Shown in pieces: positions 14,280-19,270 of a DNA stretch of 19,270 nt (its first letter is position 1; each line of letters opens with the position of its first letter). The DNA lies in the NCBI GenBank assembly GCA_038246545.1, contig JBBRVW010000057.1, forward strand, positions 1 to 19,270, written 5' to 3'. The notes beneath the pieces are model-generated. The model made no database searches. It was given only the letters and a program-made list of their open reading frames with translations, and was not told the origin of the DNA. A program made the position numbers and the translations under genes. Source of the stretch: JBBRVW01 sp038246545. Lineage in GTDB: Bacteria; Actinomycetota; Actinomycetes; JACCUZ01.

Positions 14280-14924
14280 ACGGTGCGCGGTAGGCGTTCA
14301 GCACCGGCTGGCCGCCCAGGTGCGCGTAGAGCAGAGTGGAGTCCCGGCCGATGTCCCCGGTCCGCACGAGGTCGACCAGCGCGGCCATCGACTTCCCTTC
14401 GTAGACCGGGATGATGATCATCCCCTCCGGCGACCCGCTCAGCTGGATCGCGTCGAGCGTCGACCGCAACGGGACGCCGTAGAGGTCGCCGGCCCAGCCC
14501 TCGAGTGCCGTGATCTCGTCGTCCTTGAACCCGATCCCGAAACCGGACGGGTCGAGCCGTACCTCGGCGCCCATGATGCGCGACAGCAGGATGTTCCCGA
14601 CCCGGTCGTTGGCCGAGTCCGGCCAGTCGACCCACTTCTCCTGCACGAGCACGGCCTTGAGTCCGATCCTCGCGGCGAGCGCGGCGACATACCGGTTGTG
14701 GTTGGACTGGTAGCCGCCGATGGACACCAGGGTGTCGGCGCCCTGCGCGACGACGTCCGGCGCGATGTACTCCAGCTTGCGCATCTTGTTGCCGCCGTAG
14801 GCGAGCCCGCTGTTGCAGTCCCGGCGGTTGGTCCAGATCGCCGCGCCGCCGAGGTGCTCGGTGAGCCGCTCCAGCGGGTGCACCGGGCTCGGCCCGAACA
14901 GCAGCGGGTCGCGGGGACCTGCAT
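14269..14924 (-). pseudogene. acdS: 1-aminocyclopropane-1-carboxylate deaminase, frameshifted and internally deleted
   Basis: ACC deaminase is a PLP enzyme that splits the ethylene precursor ACC to 2-oxobutyrate and ammonia. The family N-terminus is present (PLLFGPSPVHPLERL, RRDCNSGLAYGGNKMRKLEY with the PLP lysine, SIGGYQSNHNR) and so is the C-terminus (PVYEGKSMAALVDLVR, LLYAHLGGQPVLNAY). Between GFGIGFK and DDEITALEG about 120-130 residues are missing, including the TGSTQ loop that holds the PLP phosphate. In addition, the likely ATG at 14924 (MQVP) is out of frame with the body: a CCCC run near 14907 would need one more C. An intact enzyme is about 338 residues; the longest uninterrupted piece is 204 from GTG 14883. 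I call it a pseudogene. It is divergent from the inositol operon. Confidence 0.85.
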
Positions 14925-14977
14925 TGCTTTGGGTGACGGTGGCCCCCTTGCGTGCGCGGACCCCGATGTGTCAGTGT

Positions 14978-14995
14978 TGCTGGACCGTTCCAGCA
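14978..14995. promoter_or_regulatory. LacI/GalR-like operator upstream of the inositol operon
   Basis: TGCTGGACCGTTCCAGCA is an 18-bp palindrome with one mismatched pair and the central CG typical of LacI/GalR-family operators. It lies 17-34 bp upstream of the iolE GTG. Outer arms CCGATGT (14963-14969) and ACATCGG (14997-15003) flank it, so the RNA could also fold into a hairpin just before the ribosome site. A weak promoter (TTGCGT at 14948, TCAGTG at 14971) would put the operator near the transcription start, a repressing position. The regulator gene is not in the window. Confidence 0.5.
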
Positions 14996-15011
14996 GACAT
15001 CGGAGTCATCC

Positions 15012-15914
15012 GTGGCCTTCCTCGACCGCATCGCCTCCGCCCCCATCTCCTGGGGTATCTGTGAGGTCCCCGGGTGGGGGCACATGCTCCCCACCGACCG
15101 GGTGCTCTCCGAGATGACGGACCTGGGGATCTCCGCCACGGAGTACGGCGCCCCCGGGTTCCTCCCCACCGATCCCGAGGACATCCGCGGGGTGCTCGAC
15201 GGCCACGGCATGTCGCTGCTCGGCGGCTTCACCCCGCTGGTGCTGCACGACCCGGCGCGCCGCGACGAGGCGCTGGCCCGCACCCGGGCGGTGGCCGACC
15301 TCTTCAGCCGGGCCGGCGCCACGACCCTCGTCTCCTGCCCCGTCATGGACGACGACTGGTCGATCCCGCGCCCCATGGACAGGGACGAGCACGCCCACCT
15401 CGTGCGGATGCTCGGCAAGGTGGACACCATCTGCGCCGACGCCGGCCTGCGGCAGGTCCTCCACCCGCACGTCCAGACCGTCGTCGAGACCTCGCGCGAC
15501 GTCGAGCGGGTCCTCCAGGACTGCGACGTCAACTGGTGCCTCGACACCGGCCACCTGGCCATCGGCGGCACCGACCCCGTGGAGTTCGCCCGCCAGGCCG
15601 CCGACCGGGTGGGTCACGTCCACCTCAAGGACGTCCGGATGGACCTCGTACCGGCCCTGCTCGACCGCTCGACCTCGATCATGGAAGGCGTGCAGGCAGG
15701 CCTGTTCCCGTCGCTCGGGCAGGGTGACCTCGCGCTGGCGGACGTCGTCCTCACCCTCGAGCGCGCCGGCTACCAGGGCTGGTACGTCATCGAGCAGGAC
15801 ACCGCCATCACCGGGGCTCTCCCGAGCGAAGGAGATGGACCCGTCACCGGGGTCCGCGACTCGATGAGGTACCTCCGTGACGTCGTCGCACCCCTGCTGG
15901 AGCAGGACGCATGA
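15012..15914 (+). CDS. iolE: Inosose dehydratase-like sugar isomerase/epimerase family TIM-barrel protein
   Basis: This 300-residue xylose-isomerase-like TIM barrel is predicted to dehydrate 2-keto-myo-inositol (scyllo-inosose) in inositol catabolism. Visible family features are IASAPISWGICEVPGWGH at the N-terminus, TEYGAPGFLPTDP, HPHVQTVVET, WCLDTGHLAIGGTDP, GHVHLKDVR and a late WYVIEQD; the Glu, Asp and His residues in these form the metal site. The start GTG 15012 has GGAG at 15002-15005. Its stop overlaps iolC by ATGA. The family also contains hydroxypyruvate isomerases and epimerases, but the company of iolC and iolB makes the inosose dehydratase role likely. It is first in the operon, behind a LacI-like operator. 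Confidence 0.82.
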   Translation: MAFLDRIASAPISWGICEVPGWGHMLPTDRVLSEMTDLGISATEYGAPGFLPTDPEDIRGVLDGHGMSLLGGFTPLVLHDPARRDEALARTRAVADLFSRAGATTLVSCPVMDDDWSIPRPMDRDEHAHLVRMLGKVDTICADAGLRQVLHPHVQTVVETSRDVERVLQDCDVNWCLDTGHLAIGGTDPVEFARQAADRVGHVHLKDVRMDLVPALLDRSTSIMEGVQAGLFPSLGQGDLALADVVLTLERAGYQGWYVIEQDTAITGALPSEGDGPVTGVRDSMRYLRDVVAPLLEQDA

Positions 15915-16891
15915 CGGCGGGCACCCTCGACCTCCTCGCGCTCGGACGGATCAGCGTCGACCTCTACGCGCAGGAGGCGGGCGCGTCCTTCCTGGAGCCG
16001 CAGACCTTCGTGAAGTCGATCGGCGGGAGTCCGAGCAACGTCGCCGTCGCCGCCGCTCGCCTCGGGCTGCGGTCCGCCGTCGTCACCGCCGTGGGCGCGG
16101 ACCCCCTCGGCAAGTACACCGTCGCGAAGCTCGGGGCGCTCGGGGTCGAGACGCGATACGTCACCGTCCGTCCTGACGGCCGCACCCCCGTGGTGCTCGT
16201 CGCGCTCGAGGACCCGGCCGAGCCGACGATCACGTTCCTGCGCGAACCGGATGCCCCCGACACCACCATCGAGTCGGACGCAGTCGACGCAGACACGGTC
16301 GCTACCTGTCGGGTGCTGTGGACCAGCGGCGCCACCCTGGCGGCCGGCCCGACGGCCCGGACCGCGATGCGGTGGCTGGAGCAGCGCGCCCGCCGCCCGC
16401 ACACCGTGCTCGACCTCGACCTCCGCCCGAGCCTGTGGTCCGACCCGTCCGAGGCCACCGCCGCCACCTCGCGCGCGATCGAGCTCTCGAGCGTCGTGAT
16501 CGGGAATCGCACCGAGTGCGCGATGGCGCTCGGGTCCGCCGACCCGCACGCGGCCGCCGACGCCCTGCTCTCGCGCGGGGTGACGACAGCCGTCGTGAAG
16601 ATGGGCTCCGACGGCGTCCTGCTCGCCACCGCCGAGGAGCGGGTCGTCATCGACCCGGTGCCCGTGACAGCGCGGTGCGGGTCCGGGGCCGGCGACGCCT
16701 TCGGCGGGGCGCTCGCTGCCGGACTCGTCAACGGCTGGCCACTGGCTCGGACCGGGCGGCTCGCGAACGCCGCCGGCGCCCTCGTCACCTCCCGCCTGAC
16801 CTGTGCCGACGCCATGCCGACCCTGGCCGAGCTGGAGGCTTTCGTGGCCGGAGCCGAGCGGACGTCGACGAAGGTGACCTCCGATGGCTGA
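15911..16891 (+). CDS. iolC: 5-dehydro-2-deoxygluconokinase, PfkB family
   Basis: This 326-residue sugar kinase phosphorylates 5-dehydro-2-deoxy-D-gluconate with ATP in inositol breakdown. The PfkB signature near the N-terminus is GGSPSNVAVAAARLG with AVGADPLGKY following. The second signature, GSGAGDAFGGALAAGL, holds the catalytic aspartate. DLDLRPSLW in mid-protein is typical of IolC-type kinases. ATG 15911 overlaps the iolE stop (ATGA), and the 3' end overlaps the next gene by 8 bp. Ribokinase-like kinases can look alike; neighbours set the substrate. Confidence 0.88.
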   Translation: MTAGTLDLLALGRISVDLYAQEAGASFLEPQTFVKSIGGSPSNVAVAAARLGLRSAVVTAVGADPLGKYTVAKLGALGVETRYVTVRPDGRTPVVLVALEDPAEPTITFLREPDAPDTTIESDAVDADTVATCRVLWTSGATLAAGPTARTAMRWLEQRARRPHTVLDLDLRPSLWSDPSEATAATSRAIELSSVVIGNRTECAMALGSADPHAAADALLSRGVTTAVVKMGSDGVLLATAEERVVIDPVPVTARCGSGAGDAFGGALAAGLVNGWPLARTGRLANAAGALVTSRLTCADAMPTLAELEAFVAGAERTSTKVTSDG

Positions 16892-17819
16892 CCACGAGCT
16901 CGCCGTGAGCGACAAGGACTTCCAGGCCGTCATCGAAGCCCGGGTCCGCGAGCCCGGACGGCTCCCGCAGGCGCTCGCCAGCCGCCGCCGGCGGCCGCTG
17001 GTGGGCGAGGACGGCCGGATGCTGCTGCTCGCCGCCGACCACACATCGCGCGGCAAGCTGGCCATCGGCTCCGACCCGATGGCCGCCGCGGATCGCCACT
17101 CGCTGCTGGACCGGCTCGTCACCGGACTGGCGGACCCCCGGGTCGACGGGGTGCTCGGCAGCGCCGACGTCCTCGAGGAGCTCGCGCTCCTCGGCGCGCT
17201 GGACGGCCGGCTCGCCGTGGGCACGATGAACCGCGGCGGCATCGCCGGTGCCCACTGGGAGCTCGACGACCGGCTCACGGCTTACGACGTCGAGCACGTC
17301 GTGTCCCTCGGGCTCGACGGTGGCAAGACCCTGCTGCGGGTCGAGCCGACCGATCCCGGCGTGCCGCGCACCCTCGAGACGGTCGCCCGCCTCACGACAG
17401 CGCTGGCCGACGCCGGAGTCATGGCCCTCATCGAACCGCTGCCCTACCGCACCCGCCCCGGGGGAGGCCTCGAGCTCGACCCGTCGGAGGACGCGCTGGT
17501 CAGGATGGTCGCCATCGCGAGCGGCCTCGGGTCGTCGTCGGCGCACACCTGGCTCAAGATCCCGGCGACCGCCGATCCCGCGCGCGTCGCCGCTGCCACG
17601 ACCTGCCCCGTGCTGCTCCTCGGCGGGGACGCCGGCCGCGGGCACGAGCGGGTCTTCGACGCCTGGGAGCGCGCACTGCAGGTCCCCAACATCCGCGGCC
17701 TGGTCCCCGGTCGCGCCCTGCTCTACCCCGAGGTGCTCAGCGTGCGCGACGCCGTCGACCGCGCCGGCGCCCTCGTCCACCCGACTGCCGCCCCGCTCCC
17801 CCAGAAGGATCCTTCATGA
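16884..17819 (+). CDS. Cgl0159-family TIM-barrel protein, probable deoxyketogluconate-phosphate aldolase
   Basis: This 311-residue class-I-aldolase-like (beta/alpha)8 protein is of the type found in actinobacterial inositol clusters (Cgl0159 family). Recognisable stretches are RMLLLAADHTSRGKLAIG, VGTMNRGGIAG, SLGLDGGKTLLRVEPTDPG, MALIEPLPYRT and HTWLKIPATADPARVAA, the last carrying a lysine that could form the Schiff base. The likely reaction is cleavage of 2-deoxy-5-keto-gluconate 6-phosphate to malonate semialdehyde and dihydroxyacetone phosphate, the step normally done by IolJ, for which no other candidate is visible. That role is inferred from context. The start ATG 16884 lies inside the iolC end, and its stop overlaps iolB (ATGA). 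Confidence 0.78.
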   Translation: MADHELAVSDKDFQAVIEARVREPGRLPQALASRRRRPLVGEDGRMLLLAADHTSRGKLAIGSDPMAAADRHSLLDRLVTGLADPRVDGVLGSADVLEELALLGALDGRLAVGTMNRGGIAGAHWELDDRLTAYDVEHVVSLGLDGGKTLLRVEPTDPGVPRTLETVARLTTALADAGVMALIEPLPYRTRPGGGLELDPSEDALVRMVAIASGLGSSSAHTWLKIPATADPARVAAATTCPVLLLGGDAGRGHERVFDAWERALQVPNIRGLVPGRALLYPEVLSVRDAVDRAGALVHPTAAPLPQKDPS

Positions 17820-18703
17820 GCAACCACCACCGCGCCGGCACGCTGGCCGCCGCTGACACCCTCGTCACCGTCACGCCCGAGCAGGCCGGCTGGGCCTACA
17901 GCGGGCTCGAGGTCTTCGACCTCGCCGCCGGACCCGCCACCCGGGTGCTCGACCGGGTCGAGGGCGTCCTCGTGCCGCTGTCGGCCACCGACGTGCGGGT
18001 GACCGTCGACGGCGACACCCACACCCTGCGCGGGCGCACCGGGGTCTTCGAGGCCGTCTCGGACTGGATGTACCTGCCCGTGGGGTCCGCCGTCGAGATC
18101 GCGGCGGCTGCGGGCGAGATCGCGCTGTGCGCGGCCCGGGCCACCGAACGCTTCCCGGTGCGCCTGACCGCGGCCGAGGACGTGTCGGTGGAGGTCCGCG
18201 GCGGGGGCCGCGCGTCCCGCCAGGTCACGAACATCGCGACGCCCGACTCCTTCACCGGCGCCGACAGGATCAACGTCTGCGAGGTGCTCACCCCGGGCGG
18301 CAACGTGTCGTCGTGGCCGCCGCACCGGCACGACGGCATCGGCGACTGCACGCCTTCGAACGAGGAGATCTACTACTTCCGGATGGGCCGCCTCGACTCC
18401 CCGCACGGCCACCCGCACGGCCAGGGCCTCTTCCGCGTCTACACAGTCGACGGGTCCTCGGACGAGACCGTGACGGTCCTCGACGGCGACGTCCACCTCG
18501 TCGCCGAGGGCTACCACGGGCCCTCGACCGCCCAGCCGGAGTACCCGATGTACTTCCTCAACGTGCTCGCCGGTCCGGCGGACGAGCGCACCATGGCGTT
18601 CTGCGACGACCCCGACCACCACTGGATCCGCGAGGCGTGGGCCGACCAGGGCCAGGACCCCCGGCTCCCGATGACCTCGGCCTCAGGGCGGGTGACCCCA
18701 TGA
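17816..18703 (+). CDS. iolB: 5-deoxy-glucuronate isomerase
   Basis: This 295-residue double-cupin enzyme converts 5-deoxy-glucuronate to 5-dehydro-2-deoxy-gluconate, the substrate of the IolC kinase. The C-terminal cupin shows the metal-binding set SSWPPHRHDGIGD, then NEEIYYFRM and, further on, EGYHGPS with PMYFLNVLAG, all characteristic of IolB. GWAYSGLEVFDL in the N-terminal cupin is also conserved. Length matches the family. ATG 17816 overlaps the aldolase stop, and its own stop overlaps the next gene (ATGA at 18700), so the chain is tightly coupled. Confidence 0.95.
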   Translation: MSNHHRAGTLAAADTLVTVTPEQAGWAYSGLEVFDLAAGPATRVLDRVEGVLVPLSATDVRVTVDGDTHTLRGRTGVFEAVSDWMYLPVGSAVEIAAAAGEIALCAARATERFPVRLTAAEDVSVEVRGGGRASRQVTNIATPDSFTGADRINVCEVLTPGGNVSSWPPHRHDGIGDCTPSNEEIYYFRMGRLDSPHGHPHGQGLFRVYTVDGSSDETVTVLDGDVHLVAEGYHGPSTAQPEYPMYFLNVLAGPADERTMAFCDDPDHHWIREAWADQGQDPRLPMTSASGRVTP

Positions 18704-19270
18704 CACAGCGCATCGGCATCGCCGTGCTCGGGCTCGGCTGGATGGGCCAGGCCCACTCCCGCTCCGCGCGGCGCATCCCGAGCCACTTCCCGCAGCGCTC
18801 CTTCGAGCCGTACCTCGTCGTGTGTGCCGACCCGGTGGCCGACCGTCGCCGACAGGCCGTCGAGGACTTCGGCTTCGAGCGAGCGACCACGGAGTGGCGC
18901 GAGGCCGTCACCGCGCCCGATGTGGACGCGGTGTGGGTCACTGCGCCCAACATGCTGCACCTGCCGATGATCGAGGCCGCGACGGCCGCCGGGAAGGCGG
19001 TCTTCAGCGAGAAGCCGATCGGCGGCAAGCCCGAGCACGCCGTCGCGGCCCTCGGGCACGCCAGGGCAGCCGACGTCGCCACCGGGGTCGGCTACTGCTA
19101 CCTCTGGTCGCCGTTGATCCTGCATGCCCGCGAGCTCATCGCGAGCGGGGCGCTCGGCGAGATCACCCACTACCGCGGGCGCTTCCTGTCGATGTACGGC
19201 AGCGACCCCCTGGGCCTGCTCACCTGGCGGTTCTTCCTCGACCAGGCCGGCTACGGCGTCACGAGCGACA
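18700..19270 (+). CDS. Gfo/Idh/MocA-family dehydrogenase, N-terminal part (runs off right edge)
   Basis: The 190 visible residues begin MTQRIGIAVLGLGWMGQAHS, a NAD(P)-binding Rossmann motif GLGWMG. VCADPVADRR follows at the end of the second strand, then VWVTAPNMLHLPMIEAA and the family signature SEKPIGG with the catalytic-site lysine. The second domain begins with GVGYCYLWSP and ARELIASGALGEI. In an inositol operon this family usually oxidises myo-inositol or scyllo-inositol to the keto form (IolG, IolX or IolW-like). Which substrate it prefers cannot be read from this part. ATG 18700 overlaps the iolB stop (ATGA). Confidence 0.9.
   Translation, partial: MTQRIGIAVLGLGWMGQAHSRSARRIPSHFPQRSFEPYLVVCADPVADRRRQAVEDFGFERATTEWREAVTAPDVDAVWVTAPNMLHLPMIEAATAAGKAVFSEKPIGGKPEHAVAALGHARAADVATGVGYCYLWSPLILHARELIASGALGEITHYRGRFLSMYGSDPLGLLTWRFFLDQAGYGVTSD

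Noticed and set aside
14439..14924. Minus-strand frame from ATG 14924 as its own gene
   Set aside because: After MQVP its translation is unrelated low-complexity sequence, while the next frame encodes the AcdS body; it is the frameshifted 5' end of acdS.

Overview
The window reads as a chromosomal segment of a high-GC actinobacterium. The evidence is strong G/C third-position use, many GTG starts, chains of genes joined by ATGA/GTGA overlaps, two genes that look leaderless, and families typical of that phylum (actinobacterial-type NarG, Cgl0159-type aldolase, SufR-like regulators). I cannot fix the genus; Pseudonocardiales, Geodermatophilaceae or Nocardioidaceae would all fit.

Region 1 (1-4973) is a nitrate-respiration block. 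The 5' end of narG runs off the left edge. Divergent to it is a TehA/SLAC1-type membrane channel, followed by narK and a hemerythrin-DUF2249 protein, both on the minus strand. Divergent from the hemerythrin gene is a winged-helix regulator with C-terminal cysteines. That regulator is coupled to what looks like only the N-terminal membrane part of a multicopper oxidase, cut off before any catalytic domain. Near-identical CACGTG-centred palindromes lie upstream of both the hemerythrin gene and narK.

Region 2 (4898-9140) holds a NarL-type two-component system (minus strand) and, divergent to it, a coupled pair: an exported SMP-30-like beta-propeller and an ankyrin-repeat lipoprotein whose ankyrin block is internally duplicated.

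Region 3 (9141-14924) starts with the relic of an IS1380-family transposase lacking its catalytic core. A second SufR-like regulator follows, divergent from a tight four-gene operon: DoxX-like membrane protein, GTP cyclohydrolase I, transaldolase, ferredoxin-reductase-like flavoprotein. A 33-bp dyad covers the -35 and -10 of this operon. I know of no described system with this composition, and it is the best candidate here for a new one: a predicted Fe-S-sensor-controlled redox/pterin module. An ACC deaminase gene with both a 5' frameshift and an internal deletion closes the region.

Region 4 (14925-19270) is a myo-inositol catabolic operon (IolE-like, IolC, Cgl0159-type aldolase, IolB, Gfo/Idh/MocA dehydrogenase running off the right edge). 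It is preceded by an 18-bp LacI-like operator. Three broken genes in one window (multicopper oxidase, transposase, acdS) suggest an accessory region undergoing decay. I saw no tRNA, rRNA or CRISPR array.
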